DNA from: Rhodocyclaceae bacterium
Lineage (GTDB): Bacteria > Pseudomonadota > Gammaproteobacteria > Burkholderiales > Rhodocyclaceae
Direction of reading: 5' to 3'
Assembly: GCA_018261935.1 (NCBI GenBank)
Contig: JAGTRP010000005.1
Coordinates: 124,001 to 188,000 of the forward strand
Length of the DNA stretch: 64,000 bases
Below are positions 8,998 to 19,015 of this stretch, piece after piece. The stretch's first letter is position 1, and each line of letters begins with the position of its first letter. The notes under the pieces are model-generated. The model saw nothing but the letters and a program-made list of their open reading frames with translations. It was not told where the DNA came from and made no database searches. The translations under genes and the position numbers were made by a program.

Positions 8998-9309
8998 TTA
9001 ACCCTTCAGGCTGTCCAGGTCATCCACGTGGATGGACTTAAGGTTGCGGAACAGCACGATCAGAATGGCGAGGCCGATGGCGGATTCGGCGGCAGCGACC
9101 GTCAGGATGAAGAAGACGAAGAGCTGCCCGGACAGATCCTGCAGGTAGTGGGAGAAGGCGACGAAGTTCATGTTCACGGCGAGCAACATGAGTTCGATGG
9201 CCATCAAGAGGACCAGCAGGTTCTTCCGGTTAAGGAAGATGCCGACGACACTGATCGCGAACAGGATCGCGCCCAGGATCAAGAAATGCGAGAGTGAGAG
9301 TGTAAACAT
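8998..9309 (-). CDS. nuoK: NADH-quinone oxidoreductase subunit K
   Basis: Small membrane subunit of complex I, 103 aa (family about 100), with three transmembrane helices. The two buried acidic residues of the E-channel are visible in IELMLLAVN (near residue 39) and [11 protein letters not shown] (near 76). The ATG at 9309 gives an N-terminus MFTLSLSHF, two residues longer than many relatives. It lies 2 bases from nuoL and 47 bases from nuoJ, the largest internal gap in this part of the operon after the nuoF-nuoG gap. Confidence 0.96.
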   Translation of the reverse strand: MFTLSLSHFLILGAILFAISVVGIFLNRKNLLVLLMAIELMLLAVNMNFVAFSHYLQDLSGQLFVFFILTVAAAESAIGLAILIVLFRNLKSIHVDDLDSLKG

Positions 9310-9356
9310 TTGGCTCCCTGATATGCGTCAGTGATCGGAACGGTGACGTCCGGTCA

Positions 9357-9953
9357 TCAATCTTTCTCAACCGGCATCTGCAGGACGCGGATGCGATCCT
9401 TCGCCTTCACGAAGACCTGCTTGGCCGGATTGGTGTATTTGGATTTCTTCGGCCCGCGGTAGGTCAGCACGATGGCGGCGATCATGCCGACCAACAGGAT
9501 GATGGAAGCGAGTTCGAAGGGATAGACGTAGTCAGAGAACATCAGGGCACCGAGGCCCTTGGTGTTGGAGATATTGGCCGGAAGCATCGCTTCGCTGGCC
9601 GGCACCTGGAAGTACTTGCTGCCCAGCACCAGCCCCATCTCGACGACCATGAGAACGCCAAGAAGCGCCCCCAGGGGCAGGTAGTGCCAGAAGCCCTGGC
9701 GGATGCGGTCGATATTGATGTCCAGCATCATCACCACGAACAGGAACAGCACCATGACGGCGCCCACGTAGACCAGGATGATGGCGATGGCCAGGAATTC
9801 GGCCTGCAGCAGCGCCCAGACGCCGCCGCAGGAGAAGAAGGCCAGGATCAGATAAAGGGCGGCATGCACCGGGTTGCGGGCGGTGATGACGCGCAGGCTG
9901 GCGAACACGAGGATCGCCGACAGGAAGAAGAAGACGAGGGTCTGAAAATCCAT
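9357..9953 (-). CDS. nuoJ: NADH-quinone oxidoreductase subunit J
   Basis: Membrane subunit of complex I, 198 aa, with five predicted helices and a basic C-terminal tail (RGPKKSKYTNPAKQ). The family motif VYVGAVMVLFLFVVMMLD near residue 61 includes the conserved Tyr-Val-Gly-Ala helix with the pi-bulge that takes part in coupling. Located between nuoI and nuoK in the usual order. No anomalies. Confidence 0.96.
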   Translation of the reverse strand: MDFQTLVFFFLSAILVFASLRVITARNPVHAALYLILAFFSCGGVWALLQAEFLAIAIILVYVGAVMVLFLFVVMMLDINIDRIRQGFWHYLPLGALLGVLMVVEMGLVLGSKYFQVPASEAMLPANISNTKGLGALMFSDYVYPFELASIILLVGMIAAIVLTYRGPKKSKYTNPAKQVFVKAKDRIRVLQMPVEKD

Positions 9954-9962
9954 CGTTAGGGC

Positions 9963-10451
9963 CTACCGATATTTGGCATCAAGTTGGCGATCCTGGGCAA
10001 TCTGCGCCTCGTAGCGGTCGCCGTTGGCGAGCAGCATCTGCTTGGTGTAATACAGATCGCCGCGCTTTTCGCCGTGGTATTCGTAGATACGGGTCTCGAC
10101 CACCGCGTCCACCGGGCAGGCTTCTTCGCAGAAGCCGCAGAAGATGCACTTGGTCAGGTCGATGTCGTACCGGGTCGTGCGCCGGGAACCATCGTCGCGA
10201 GGCTCCGCCTCGATGGTGATGGCCATGGCCGGACAGATGGCTTCGCAGAGCTTGCAGGCGATACAGCGCTCTTCACCGTTCGGGTAGCGGCGCAGGGCAT
10301 GCAGGCCGCGAAAACGGTTGCTCATCGGGGTTTTTTCTTCCGGGTACTGGACAGTGATCTTGCGGGCAAAGAAATACTTGCCCGTCACCGACATACCTTT
10401 CAGCAGCTCCTTGAGAAGCAGGCTGTTGAAGACTTCCTTCATGCTACCCAC
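9963..10451 (-). CDS. nuoI: NADH-quinone oxidoreductase subunit I (two 4Fe-4S clusters)
   Basis: Peripheral-arm ferredoxin-like subunit of complex I, 162 aa, carrying clusters N6a and N6b that pass electrons to NuoB. Two CxxCxxC...CP motifs are visible: [12 protein letters not shown] near residue 63 and [12 protein letters not shown] near 102. The N-terminus has an amphipathic stretch that docks on the membrane arm. The GTG at 10451 is chosen because GAGGAG lies at good spacing before it; an ATG three codons in (10442) is the alternative. It sits between nuoH and nuoJ. Confidence 0.96.
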   Translation of the reverse strand: MGSMKEVFNSLLLKELLKGMSVTGKYFFARKITVQYPEEKTPMSNRFRGLHALRRYPNGEERCIACKLCEAICPAMAITIEAEPRDDGSRRTTRYDIDLTKCIFCGFCEEACPVDAVVETRIYEYHGEKRGDLYYTKQMLLANGDRYEAQIAQDRQLDAKYR

Positions 10452-10461
10452 GACCTTCTCC

Positions 10462-11511
10462 TCACTTCCAAATATTGAGCGGGGACATCATCCACGCACC
10501 GACGACGAACAGCCATACCAGGCAGACCGGCACGAACACCTTCCAGCCCAGGCGCATCAACTGGTCGTAGCGGTAGCGCGGGAACGTGGCGCGGAACCAG
10601 AGGAACAGCAAGAGCACGAAGGCCATCTTGGCGAAGAGCCACAAAGCGCCGTCGGGCAGGAAGCCGACCGGGGACAGCCAGCCGCCCAGGAACATGATGG
10701 AGGTCAGGGCCGCCACCAGAATCATGTTGGCGTATTCGGCCAGGAAGAAGACCGCGAAGGCCATGCCCGAGTACTCGACGTGGAAGCCGGCGACGATTTC
10801 GGATTCGCCTTCGGCCACGTCGAACGGGGCACGGTTGGTTTCAGCCACGCCGGAGATCAGGTACACCAGGAACATGGGCAGCAGGGGCAGCCAGTTCCAG
10901 GACAGGAAGCCCACGCCCCACTCGGCGAAGCGGCCATGATCCTGGGCATAGACGATATCCACCAGGTTCAGGCTGTTGGACACCATGAGGACGCAGATCA
11001 GCGAGAACCCCATGGAAATTTCGTAGGACACCATCTGGGCGGCGGAGCGCATGGCACCCAGGAAGGCATACTTGGAGTTGGAGGCCCAGCCCGACAGGAT
11101 GATGCCGTACACCCCCATGGAGGTGATGGCCATGATGTAGAGCAGGCTGGCGTCGATATTGGCGAGCACCAGGCTGTCGGTGAAGGGCACCACCGCCCAG
11201 GCGGCCAGAGCGGGCGCAATGGCCAGCATCGGGGCGATGATGAAGATCGCCTTGTTGGAACCGCTCGGGACGATGATTTCCTTCATCAGGAGCTTCAAGC
11301 CGTCGGCGATCGGCTGGATGAGGCCCCAGGGACCGACGCGGTTGGGGCCGATCCGCACCTGCATGTAGCCGATCACCTTGCGCTCGGCCCAGGTCAGGTA
11401 GGCGACGCCCAGCATCAACGGCGCCACGATGAGGACAATCTTGACCAGGGTCCAGACGGCAGGCCAGACGCCGCCGAACATTCCCAGTCCGAAATTCATC
11501 AGTGCATCCAT
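10462..11511 (-). CDS. nuoH: NADH-quinone oxidoreductase subunit H
   Basis: Membrane subunit of complex I, 349 aa, that forms much of the quinone chamber and joins the membrane and peripheral arms. Seen: [19 protein letters not shown] near residue 48, a hallmark loop, and [17 protein letters not shown] near 215 with the conserved acidic residues of the E-channel. About eight transmembrane helices. Its ATG follows the nuoG stop codon directly (TAA then ATG), so translation is probably coupled. Confidence 0.97.
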   Translation of the reverse strand: MDALMNFGLGMFGGVWPAVWTLVKIVLIVAPLMLGVAYLTWAERKVIGYMQVRIGPNRVGPWGLIQPIADGLKLLMKEIIVPSGSNKAIFIIAPMLAIAPALAAWAVVPFTDSLVLANIDASLLYIMAITSMGVYGIILSGWASNSKYAFLGAMRSAAQMVSYEISMGFSLICVLMVSNSLNLVDIVYAQDHGRFAEWGVGFLSWNWLPLLPMFLVYLISGVAETNRAPFDVAEGESEIVAGFHVEYSGMAFAVFFLAEYANMILVAALTSIMFLGGWLSPVGFLPDGALWLFAKMAFVLLLFLWFRATFPRYRYDQLMRLGWKVFVPVCLVWLFVVGAWMMSPLNIWK

Positions 11512-13842
11512 TTATGCACGCTCCACGGAAATCGGGCCAAACATTTCACCCAGGGCTGCCGTGGTGACATGGGCCGCAGCCACACGCACGCAACCGGCCG
11601 GAATCTTGTTATCGGCCACGGCGAGCAGAACCGCCTCGCCCTGCCCTTGCTTGACGCGGACCCGGCTGCCGGCGGCGATGCCCAACTGGGCCAGGGTCGC
11701 TTCATTCATGCGGGCGGTCGGCGCCTTGGCGTCGGCCGTCTGCTGCAGTGCTGCGGCGCGGCGGACGATGGGATCGGCAAAGTTGACCGGCACATCGGCG
11801 ATGCGCTGCAGGCCTTCGCCAGCGGCGGGCAGGCTGACCGCCACACCGTTGAGGCCGTTGTCCAGGCCGGCGACGAACTCGGCGTCCTTGCTAACGACTT
11901 CGTCCCGCACCTGCTCGCTGGACTCGTAGGCGAAGCCGTCCAGGTTCAGGACATTGCCCAGGACCCGCAGGACCTTCCAGCCCGGGCGGGCGTCGCCCAG
12001 GGACTTGACCACGCCGTTGAACCTCTGGGCGCGGCCTTCGGTATTGACGAAGGTGCCGGCGGTCTCGGTGAAGGGCGCTATGGGCAGCATCACGTCGGCG
12101 TATTCCAGGGCCGGCGCATGCTTGAAGGCGGACATGAAGACCACCAGCTTGGCCTGCTTGAGGGCGCCGATGACGAGCTGCGGGTTGTAGCAGTCGAACT
12201 CCGGCTCGACGCCCATGAGCACGTAGCCTTGGCGCGGCTGCTCGAACATCTGGCGGGCATTGGCGCCATTGGGCACGGCCGCGGTCAGGTAGCCGCCGAC
12301 AGCATTGGCGCCTTCGCCCAGGAAGCCGACCGTGGCACCGGTCAGCTTGCCCAGCTCGAGGGCCAGGGTATGCAGCTGGGCAGCGAAGGGCGACTGGGCC
12401 GCGGCGTTGCCGAGGAAGACCGCCTTCTTTTCGCCTTCCGCCAGGCTCTGGGCCATCTTGCGGCTGGCTTCGCAGACCGCCACGCCTTCCAGGCCGGCGG
12501 GAACGGCGGCGCCCTTGATCTCGGCCACGGCCTTGACCACGGCGGCCAATGCCAGCGCCAACTGGTTCGGCGCCACTGCCAGCTTGGCATGGAGGTTAAT
12601 CAGCTGGTCATCGTCGGAAACGGAGAGCAGGCTGACCTTGGTGAATTTCTTGGCGGCCTGGCGCAGGCGCTGGGCCAGCAACGGATGGTCCTTGCGCAGG
12701 AAGGAACCGACCACTAGGGCGGCATCCAGGTCCTTGATGTCGGCGATGCGCAGGCCCAGCCAGGGAGCGCCTGCGCACTTACCGTCGGCGGCGAAATCGG
12801 CGCGGCGGGGACGGAAATCCACATTGCCGCTGCCCACGCCCTTCATCACCTTGCCCAGAAGATGGAGCTCTTCCAGGGTGGCGTTGGGGGAAGCCAGGGC
12901 AGCCAGGGCGTCACCGCCGTGATTGCGGGAAATGTCCTTGAGACCGTGGGCGACGTAGTCGAGGGCCACGTTCCAGTCCACTTCGCGCCATTCGCCACCC
13001 TGCTTGACCATGGGCTTGGTAAGGCGCTCTTCGGAATTGAGGGCCTGGTAGGAGAAACGGTCCCGGTCGGAAATCCAGCACTCGTTGACCGCCTCGTTCT
13101 CCCGGGGCAGGACGCGCATGACGCGGTCCCGCTTGACCTGGACCACCAGGTTGGCGCCCAGGGAATCGTGGGGGCTGACCGACTTGCGGCGCTGCAGCTC
13201 CCAGGAGCGGGCAGTGAACATGAAAGGCTTGGACAGCAGCGCGCCCACCGGGCAGAGGTCGATCATGTTGCCCGAGAGTTCGGAATCCACCGTGCGGCCG
13301 AGGAAGGTATTGATCTCGGAATGCATGTTCCGATTGACCATGCCCAACTCCATGATGCCGGCGATTTCCTGGCCGAAGCGCACGCAGCGGGTGCAGTGGA
13401 TGCAGCGGCTCATCGCCTCCATGGAAATGAGGGGGCCGACATTCTTGTGGAAAACGACGTGCTTTTCCTCGGCGTACCGGCTCTTCATGGGGCCGTAGCC
13501 GACGGTCATGTCCTGGAGCTGGCATTCGCCGCCCTGGTCGCAGATCGGGCAGTCCAGCGGGTGGTTGATGAGCAGAAACTCCATCACACCCTTCTGGGCC
13601 TTCACCGCCAGGTCGGAATGGGTAAACACCTTCATGCCGTTGGTGACCGGCGTCGCGCAGGCCGGCAGGGGCTTGGGAGCCTTTTCGACTTGCACCAAGC
13701 ACATCCGGCAGTTGGCAGCGATCGAAAGTTTCTTGTGATAGCAGAAATGCGGGATATAGACGCCCACCTGCTGGGCGGCGTCCATGACCGTGCTGCCATC
13801 AGGCACTTGCGCCTTCTTGCCGTCGATTTCGATTTCTAGCAT
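11512..13842 (-). CDS. nuoG: NADH-quinone oxidoreductase subunit G
   Basis: Large peripheral subunit of complex I, 776 aa, with the N-terminal iron-sulfur domain of NADH dehydrogenases and iron hydrogenases. Seen in order: 2Fe-2S ligands (ANCRMCLVQV near residue 43 and CATPV near 62), the His/Cys 4Fe-4S ligands HPLDCPICDQGGEC near 95, and CIHCTRC near 145 for the following 4Fe-4S cluster. The C-terminal two thirds is the molybdopterin-oxidoreductase-like fold without cofactor. It starts 51 bases after nuoF, the largest gap within the peripheral-arm genes, and abuts nuoH. Confidence 0.97.
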   Translation of the reverse strand: MLEIEIDGKKAQVPDGSTVMDAAQQVGVYIPHFCYHKKLSIAANCRMCLVQVEKAPKPLPACATPVTNGMKVFTHSDLAVKAQKGVMEFLLINHPLDCPICDQGGECQLQDMTVGYGPMKSRYAEEKHVVFHKNVGPLISMEAMSRCIHCTRCVRFGQEIAGIMELGMVNRNMHSEINTFLGRTVDSELSGNMIDLCPVGALLSKPFMFTARSWELQRRKSVSPHDSLGANLVVQVKRDRVMRVLPRENEAVNECWISDRDRFSYQALNSEERLTKPMVKQGGEWREVDWNVALDYVAHGLKDISRNHGGDALAALASPNATLEELHLLGKVMKGVGSGNVDFRPRRADFAADGKCAGAPWLGLRIADIKDLDAALVVGSFLRKDHPLLAQRLRQAAKKFTKVSLLSVSDDDQLINLHAKLAVAPNQLALALAAVVKAVAEIKGAAVPAGLEGVAVCEASRKMAQSLAEGEKKAVFLGNAAAQSPFAAQLHTLALELGKLTGATVGFLGEGANAVGGYLTAAVPNGANARQMFEQPRQGYVLMGVEPEFDCYNPQLVIGALKQAKLVVFMSAFKHAPALEYADVMLPIAPFTETAGTFVNTEGRAQRFNGVVKSLGDARPGWKVLRVLGNVLNLDGFAYESSEQVRDEVVSKDAEFVAGLDNGLNGVAVSLPAAGEGLQRIADVPVNFADPIVRRAAALQQTADAKAPTARMNEATLAQLGIAAGSRVRVKQGQGEAVLLAVADNKIPAGCVRVAAAHVTTAALGEMFGPISVERA

Positions 13843-13893
13843 GTCGCTACCTTGTAGCCTGTCTCTTCGTTGATTCGCTTGGAAGGCTTCCGG

Positions 13894-15222
13894 TCAGGCC
13901 TGAACCTTGTGGAAGCCGCTGCCCGCCCACTGCACATCCTTGGGAACGAGACAGCTCTTGTGTTCGATGTGATACTCGAATTCGCTGCGGAAGTGCTTGA
14001 GGAAGCTCTGCACCGGCAGGGCAGCGGCATCGCCCAGGGCGCAGATGGTGCGCCCCATGATGTTGCCCAGCACGCCGCTCAGGAGATCGAGATCCTCGGG
14101 ACGGCCTTGGCCGTTCTCGATGCGGTGCACCACCTTGTACATCCAGGCGGTGCCTTCCCGGCAGGGCGTGCACTGGCCACAGGACTCTTCGTGGTAGAAG
14201 AAGGAAAGGCGCTCCAGGGCCTTGACCATGCAGACCGTCTCGTCCATCACGATGACCGCGCCGGAGCCCAGCATGGAGCCCGCCTTGCTGATGGAGTCAT
14301 AGTCCATCGTGCATTCCATCATGATGTCGGCGGGGATCACCGGGGCGGAGGAGCCGCCGGGGATGACCGCCTTCAGCTTGCGCCCGCCCCGCATGCCGCC
14401 GCACATTTCCAGCAGCTTGGAGAACGGGGTGCCGAGGGGAATTTCGTAGTTGCCCGGGCGATTGACGTGGCCGGAAACGGAGAACAGCTTGGTGCCGCCG
14501 TTGTTGGGCTTGCCCAGGTTGAGGAACTCCTCGCCGCCCATCTTCAGGATGAAGGGGATGGAAGCGAAGGTCTCGGTATTGTTGATGGTGGTCGGCTTGC
14601 CGTAAAGGCCGAAGGAGGCCGGGAACGGCGGCTTGAAGCGGGGCTGGCCCTTCTTGCCTTCGATAGACTCCAGCAGGGCGGTTTCCTCGCCGCAGATGTA
14701 GGCGCCATAGCCGTGGTGGGCGAAGAGTTCAAAATTGAACCCGGACCCCAGGATGTTCTGCCCGATGAAGCCGGCAGCCCGGGCTTCGTCCAGGGCGGCT
14801 TCGAAGCGCTTGTAGATTTCCCAGACTTCGCCGTGGATGTAATTGTAGCCCCGGGTGGCGCCCATGGCGTAGGCGGCGATGGCCATGCCTTCGATGACCG
14901 CATGGGGGTTGTAACGCAGGATGTCCCGGTCCTTGAAGGTGCCCGGTTCGCCCTCGTCGGAGTTGCAGACGACGTACTTGTCGCCCGGGAACGACCGGGG
15001 CATGAAGGACCACTTCAGCCCGGTGGGGAAGCCCGCACCGCCGCGGCCGCGCAGGACGGATTTCTTGACCTCGCCGATGACATCTTCCTGGGTCATCTTG
15101 CTGTCGAAGATCTTCCGCAGCATTTCATAGCCGCCGCGGGCGACGTAATCCTTCAATTGCCAGCTGTTGTCGCCGTCAAGGCCGGCCATCAGCACCGGGG
15201 TGATCGCGCCAAGCATTGCCAT
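13894..15222 (-). CDS. nuoF: NADH-quinone oxidoreductase subunit F (FMN, NADH site)
   Basis: Flavoprotein subunit of complex I, 442 aa with the chosen start; binds NADH, FMN and 4Fe-4S cluster N3. Visible: [16 protein letters not shown] near residue 60 (NADH/FMN glycine-rich loop), [14 protein letters not shown] near 177, and the cluster ligands [13 protein letters not shown] near 350 with a final Cys (TICALGDAA) near 396. The ATG at 15222 overlaps the nuoE stop (TAATG) and has GAGGAG upstream; the frame stays open further upstream inside nuoE but that extension is not conserved. An ATG two codons later is also possible. Confidence 0.97.
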   Translation of the reverse strand: MAMLGAITPVLMAGLDGDNSWQLKDYVARGGYEMLRKIFDSKMTQEDVIGEVKKSVLRGRGGAGFPTGLKWSFMPRSFPGDKYVVCNSDEGEPGTFKDRDILRYNPHAVIEGMAIAAYAMGATRGYNYIHGEVWEIYKRFEAALDEARAAGFIGQNILGSGFNFELFAHHGYGAYICGEETALLESIEGKKGQPRFKPPFPASFGLYGKPTTINNTETFASIPFILKMGGEEFLNLGKPNNGGTKLFSVSGHVNRPGNYEIPLGTPFSKLLEMCGGMRGGRKLKAVIPGGSSAPVIPADIMMECTMDYDSISKAGSMLGSGAVIVMDETVCMVKALERLSFFYHEESCGQCTPCREGTAWMYKVVHRIENGQGRPEDLDLLSGVLGNIMGRTICALGDAAALPVQSFLKHFRSEFEYHIEHKSCLVPKDVQWAGSGFHKVQA

Positions 15223-15695
15223 TATTTGCACTCCTCGAGCAGCTTGTCGATCTGCTCTGGCAGCATGTGGCTGCACATCTTGCGGTTATTCACCAGCATC
15301 ACCGGCGCATCGCCGCAGGCACCCATGCACTCGCCCTCTTTGAGGGTGAATTTGCCGTCGGCGGTGGTTTCGCCGAAGCCGATGCCGAGCCTCTGCTTCA
15401 CGTACTCGCCCGCGTGGTAGCCGCCGGACAAGGCGCACGGCAGGTTGGTGCACACCGTGATCTTGTACTTTCCGACCGGCTGCAGGTCGTACATGTTGTA
15501 GAAGCTGGCCACTTCGTAGGCCGCGATGGGCGGCATGCCGAGGTAGTTGGCCACGGCTTCGATAGCCTCGGCAGGCAGCCAGCCCTTCTCTTCCTGGGCA
15601 TGAGCCAGACAGGCCATGACAGCCGATTGTTTCTGGTCGGCCGGGTACTTCCCGACCTCGCGCTCGAACTTCTGGAGGGTTTCAGCGGAAAACAT
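15222..15695 (-). CDS. nuoE: NADH-quinone oxidoreductase subunit E
   Basis: Thioredoxin-fold 2Fe-2S subunit of complex I, 157 aa, holding cluster N1a next to NuoF. The four ligands are visible as CTNLPC near residue 84 and CMGAC near 125. The helical N-terminal half has the family stretch [12 protein letters not shown] near 31. Its ATG overlaps the nuoD stop by one base (TGATG), and its stop overlaps the nuoF start in the same way, indicating translational coupling. Confidence 0.96.
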   Translation of the reverse strand: MFSAETLQKFEREVGKYPADQKQSAVMACLAHAQEEKGWLPAEAIEAVANYLGMPPIAAYEVASFYNMYDLQPVGKYKITVCTNLPCALSGGYHAGEYVKQRLGIGFGETTADGKFTLKEGECMGACGDAPVMLVNNRKMCSHMLPEQIDKLLEECK

Positions 15696-16948
15696 CAGCG
15701 GTCAATCTCGCCAAAAACGATATCCTGGGAGCCGATGATCGTAACGACGTCGGCAATCATGTGGCCGCGGGACATTTCGTCCATGCCGGCCAGGTGGGCA
15801 TAGCCCGGAGCGCGGATTTTCATCCGGTACGGCTTGTTGGCGCCGTCCGAAATGAAATAGATGCCGAATTCGCCCTTCGGGTGTTCGACGGCGGCATAGG
15901 CCTCTCCCGGCGGAACATGGATGCCCTCGGTGAAGAGCTTGAAGTGGTGAATCAGCTCTTCCATATTGGACTTCATGTTTTCCCGCGGCGGCGGCGCCAC
16001 CTTGAAGTTATCGGTGATCACCGGCCCGGGGTTCTTCCTGAGCCAGTCGATGCACTGCTTGACGATACGGTTGGACTGGAGCATTTCCTCCATCCGCACC
16101 AGGTAGCGATCGTAAGAGTCGCCATTGACCCCGACCGGAACGTCGAAATCCACCTTGTCGTAGGCGGCATAGGGCTGCTTTTTCCGGAGATCCCAGGCAA
16201 TGCCCGAGCCGCGCAGCATGGCACCGGTGAACCCCATCTGCATCGCCCGCTCCGGCGACACCACGCCGACGTTGACCAGGCGCTGCTTCCAGATCCGGTT
16301 GTCGGTCAGCAGCGTATGGTATTCGCTGTGGTATTTCGGGAAGCGCTCGGTGAAGTCTTCCAGGAAATCCAGGACCGATCCCTGACGATTTTCGTTCAAC
16401 TCCTTGACCGCCTTGGCGTTCTTCCAGGGTGACGCTTCGTACTGGGGCATACGCTCCGGCAGGTCGCGATAGACGCCGCCCGGACGGTAGTAGGCCGCAT
16501 GCATGCGGGCGCCGGAAACGGCCTCATAGACGTCCATGAGGTCTTCGCGCTCCCGGAACGTGTAGAGAGCCATGGTCATGGCGCCGACGTCGAGGGCGTG
16601 GCAGCCCACCCACAGCAGGTGATTCAGTATCCGGGTGACCTCGTCGAACATGGTCCGGATGTACTGGGCCCGCTCGGGCACCTCGATGCCCAGCAGCTTT
16701 TCGGTGGCCAGGCAGTAGGCATGCTCGTTGCACATCATGGACACGTAGTCCAGACGATCCATATAGGGCACGGACTGCACCCAGGTCCGGGTCTCGGCCA
16801 GCTTCTCCGTGGCACGGTGGAGCAAGCCGATGTGCGGATCGGCCCGTTGCACGACCTCGCCGTCCAACTCCAGCACCAGGCGCAGCACGCCGTGGGCGGC
16901 CGGGTGTTGCGGGCCGAAGTTCAGGGTGAAATTGCGGATATCAGCCAT
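15695..16948 (-). CDS. nuoD: NADH-quinone oxidoreductase subunit D (49-kDa type)
   Basis: Quinone-site subunit of complex I, 417 aa, related to the large subunit of NiFe hydrogenases but without nickel ligands. Seen: [14 protein letters not shown] near residue 11 with the quinone-contacting His, EKLAETRTW near 48, and the C-terminal DIVFGEIDR. The ATG at 16948 is preferred because it gives the standard [13 protein letters not shown] start and has GGGG at good spacing; an ATG at 16957 lacks spacing for a ribosome-binding site. The start overlaps the nuoC end by 8 bases. NuoC and NuoD are separate here, unlike the fused enterobacterial form. Confidence 0.96.
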   Translation of the reverse strand: MADIRNFTLNFGPQHPAAHGVLRLVLELDGEVVQRADPHIGLLHRATEKLAETRTWVQSVPYMDRLDYVSMMCNEHAYCLATEKLLGIEVPERAQYIRTMFDEVTRILNHLLWVGCHALDVGAMTMALYTFREREDLMDVYEAVSGARMHAAYYRPGGVYRDLPERMPQYEASPWKNAKAVKELNENRQGSVLDFLEDFTERFPKYHSEYHTLLTDNRIWKQRLVNVGVVSPERAMQMGFTGAMLRGSGIAWDLRKKQPYAAYDKVDFDVPVGVNGDSYDRYLVRMEEMLQSNRIVKQCIDWLRKNPGPVITDNFKVAPPPRENMKSNMEELIHHFKLFTEGIHVPPGEAYAAVEHPKGEFGIYFISDGANKPYRMKIRAPGYAHLAGMDEMSRGHMIADVVTIIGSQDIVFGEIDR

Positions 16949-17546
16949 GGGCGGCATCCCCGTAAGTATCTTCGCGCACGATGCGCGGCGTGTTTTCGCG
17001 GGGCTCGATGGTCACCGGCTGGTAGATGACACGAGCCTGATCCGGGTCGTAACGCATTTCCACATAACCGGTAACAGGAAAATCCTTGCGGAACGGGTGG
17101 CCGACGAAGCCGTAATCGGTCAGGATACGGCGCAGGTCGCTATGGCCAAGGAAAGCGATACCGTAGAGGTCGAACGCTTCCCGCTCGAACCAGTTGGCGC
17201 TGGCCCAGACGCCGGTCACCGAATCCATAGAGGGGAATTCATCGTCCGCGGCGAACACTCGGACCCGCAGACGCCAGTTATTGGCAACCGAGAGCAGATG
17301 GGTGACAGCGGCAAAACGCCGGCCTTCCCAGGCGCCATCCCCATAGGTGGAGTAGTCAACACCGCAAAGGTCGATCAATTCTTCAAAGGCCAGCTCGGGC
17401 TCGTCCCGAAGGGTCTTCATCACGCCGAGATAGTCGGCGGCGGCAACCTCGACGGTCACCTCACCCAAAGCAAGCTTCAGTGACTGGATCTTGTCACCGA
17501 AGTGCTTCTGCAAATTTTGGCTAAGCGTTTCCAGCTTGGCGGACAT
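16941..17546 (-). CDS. nuoC: NADH-quinone oxidoreductase subunit C (30-kDa type)
   Basis: Peripheral subunit of complex I, 201 aa. The family block [37 protein letters not shown] is present near residues 132-168 (quoted in part: [10 protein letters not shown] and RRILTDYGF). The ATG at 17546 is chosen over an in-frame TTG at 17552; GAGG lies 10 bases upstream. It follows nuoB by about 19 bases and overlaps nuoD. Not fused to NuoD. Confidence 0.95.
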   Translation of the reverse strand: MSAKLETLSQNLQKHFGDKIQSLKLALGEVTVEVAAADYLGVMKTLRDEPELAFEELIDLCGVDYSTYGDGAWEGRRFAAVTHLLSVANNWRLRVRVFAADDEFPSMDSVTGVWASANWFEREAFDLYGIAFLGHSDLRRILTDYGFVGHPFRKDFPVTGYVEMRYDPDQARVIYQPVTIEPRENTPRIVREDTYGDAAHG

Positions 17547-17565
17547 AGTCAATCAGCCTCGGCAA

Positions 17566-18042
17566 TTAACGGGCGATGGTATTGGTACGGCAAATCTTGT
17601 TCTGCAGTTGGATGATGCCGTAGATGAGAGCCTCGGCCGTCGGAGGACAGCCCGGGACGTAGATATCCACCGGAACGATGCGATCACAGCCCCGCACGAC
17701 GGAATAGGAATAATGGTAGTAGCCACCACCGTTGGCGCAGGAGCCCATGGAAATCACCCACCGGGGTTCCGCCATCTGGTCATAGACCTTGCGCAGGGCA
17801 GGCGCCATCTTGTTGGTCAAGGTCCCGGCGACGATCATTACATCGGATTGCCGCGGGCTGGGGCGGAATACGATGCCGAACCGGTCCAGGTCATAACGGG
17901 AACAGCCGGCATGAATCATTTCGACCGCACAGCAGGCCAGACCGAAAGTCATCGGCCACAGCGACCCGGTGCGCATGTAGTTGATCAGCTTGTCAGCCGT
18001 GGTGGTGACAAAGCCTTCCTGGAGAACGCCTTCAATACCCAT
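17566..18042 (-). CDS. nuoB: NADH-quinone oxidoreductase subunit B (cluster N2)
   Basis: Carries the terminal 4Fe-4S cluster N2 of complex I, the immediate donor to quinone; 158 aa. The unusual tandem cysteines are seen in [10 protein letters not shown] near residue 33, with the remaining ligands in GSCANGGG near 101 and VPGCPP near 130. The N-terminus is short and without a signal. Nine bases separate it from nuoA. No anomalies. Confidence 0.97.
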   Translation of the reverse strand: MGIEGVLQEGFVTTTADKLINYMRTGSLWPMTFGLACCAVEMIHAGCSRYDLDRFGIVFRPSPRQSDVMIVAGTLTNKMAPALRKVYDQMAEPRWVISMGSCANGGGYYHYSYSVVRGCDRIVPVDIYVPGCPPTAEALIYGIIQLQNKICRTNTIAR

Positions 18043-18051
18043 CGCTCAACC

Positions 18052-18423
18052 TCACTCCCATTCCAGGGCGCCCTTGGCCCAGGCATAGACGTAGCCGATG
18101 ACCAGAATGGCAATGAAAACCAGCATCTCAACGAAACCGAACAACTTGATCGATTCGGTGGCGACGATATCCTTGAAAATTGTCGCCCAGGGGAACAGGA
18201 AGGCGATTTCAAGATCGAAGAGAATGAAGAGGATGGCGACCAGGTAATAGCGCACATCAAACTTCATGCGCGCGTCCTCGAAGGCCTCGAAGCCGCACTC
18301 ATAAGGAGAAAGCTTCTCGGGATCGGGCCGATTAGGAGCCAGGAGATAGCCCATCGCGATGGGCAACACGCCGATTGCAACGCCCACCAGGACGAACATC
18401 AGGATTGGAAAGTAATTTTCCAT
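18052..18423 (-). CDS. nuoA: NADH-quinone oxidoreductase subunit A
   Basis: First gene of the nuo operon: a 123-aa membrane subunit with three helices. The conserved loop [21 protein letters not shown] (in part: YECGFE, near residue 41) and [12 protein letters not shown] near 68 are visible. The gene starts 62 bases downstream of tRNA-Leu on the same strand. No clear promoter was found in that short gap, so nuo may be transcribed at least partly from upstream through the tRNA. Confidence 0.97.
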   Translation of the reverse strand: MENYFPILMFVLVGVAIGVLPIAMGYLLAPNRPDPEKLSPYECGFEAFEDARMKFDVRYYLVAILFILFDLEIAFLFPWATIFKDIVATESIKLFGFVEMLVFIAILVIGYVYAWAKGALEWE

Positions 18424-18485
18424 GATCCGCCGCCAAATTCAGTATTTGTAATGAAACAGCAGGTGGAACTGCTGCCCCGGTTTAT

Positions 18486-18570
18486 TGGTGCCGACGGCGA
18501 GACTCGAACTCGCACAGCTTGCGCCACTACCCCCTCAAGATAGCGTGTCTACCAATTTCACCACGTCGGC
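18486..18570 (-). tRNA. tRNA-Leu (anticodon GAG)
   Basis: An 85-base class II tRNA with a long variable arm. The acceptor arms GCCGACG and CGTCGGC pair perfectly, followed by discriminator A and an encoded CCA. The D-loop has the TGGTAGACACGC pattern and the T-arm has GTTCGAGTC. The anticodon stem CTATC/GGTAG encloses loop TTGAGGG, giving anticodon GAG (minus strand; positions 18534-18536), which reads CUC and CUU. It lies between secG and nuoA on the same strand. Confidence 0.96.
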
Positions 18571-18632
18571 ACTACTTATTTTCGGCCACAGCCAGCGAGG
18601 GACTACCCCGACTGCAACCGCCTTGCGTTACC

Positions 18633-19004
18633 TTATTTGGGTATATCTTTAGTTTTAGATCCCGCGTCAGCCGGCTGGCCGGCTGGCTCGCTGCCAGTGG
18701 GAGACGGCACCGGGACAGCCTGCGATTTTACCTCTTCCTGCATCACACTACCAGCTGTTTTGGGCTTTCCGGCGGCCACGTAGGCGAGCGTCAGGCTGGT
18801 GGCAAAGAAAACAGCCGCCAGGACAGCCGTGGTTCGGCTGAGGAAATTGGCGGAGCCGGAGGCGCCAAACAGACTGCCGGAAGCGCCACTACCAAAGGCC
18901 GCCCCCATATCCGCACCCTTGCCATGCTGCATCAACACCAAACCGATAATACTCACCGCAGCCAGGATATGCACCGTCAAAACAACAGAAAACAACCAGT
19001 TCAT
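18633..19004 (-). CDS. secG: Preprotein translocase subunit SecG
   Basis: Small accessory subunit of the SecYEG translocon, 123 aa, assisting SecA-driven export across the inner membrane. Two transmembrane helices are seen (about residues 3-24 and 57-78), separated by the family loop MQHGKGADMGAAFGSGASGSLFG, quoted in part as QHGKGADMGA near 26. The C-terminal 40 residues are a hydrophilic Pro/Ser/Lys tail typical of the betaproteobacterial form. It lies 11 bases after tpiA and upstream of tRNA-Leu. Confidence 0.94.
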   Translation of the reverse strand: MNWLFSVVLTVHILAAVSIIGLVLMQHGKGADMGAAFGSGASGSLFGASGSANFLSRTTAVLAAVFFATSLTLAYVAAGKPKTAGSVMQEEVKSQAVPVPSPTGSEPAGQPADAGSKTKDIPK

Positions 19005-19015
19005 CTATTTGCCCA

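Noticed and set aside
7022-9001. 659-codon plus-strand open frame over nuoL
   Set aside because: Low-complexity Gly/Asp/Gln/His product typical of antisense reading of GC-rich codons; nuoL is clear on the other strand.
10318-12717. 799-codon plus-strand open frame over nuoI-nuoG
   Set aside because: Crosses several real genes on the opposite strand and shows no recognisable domain or start signal.
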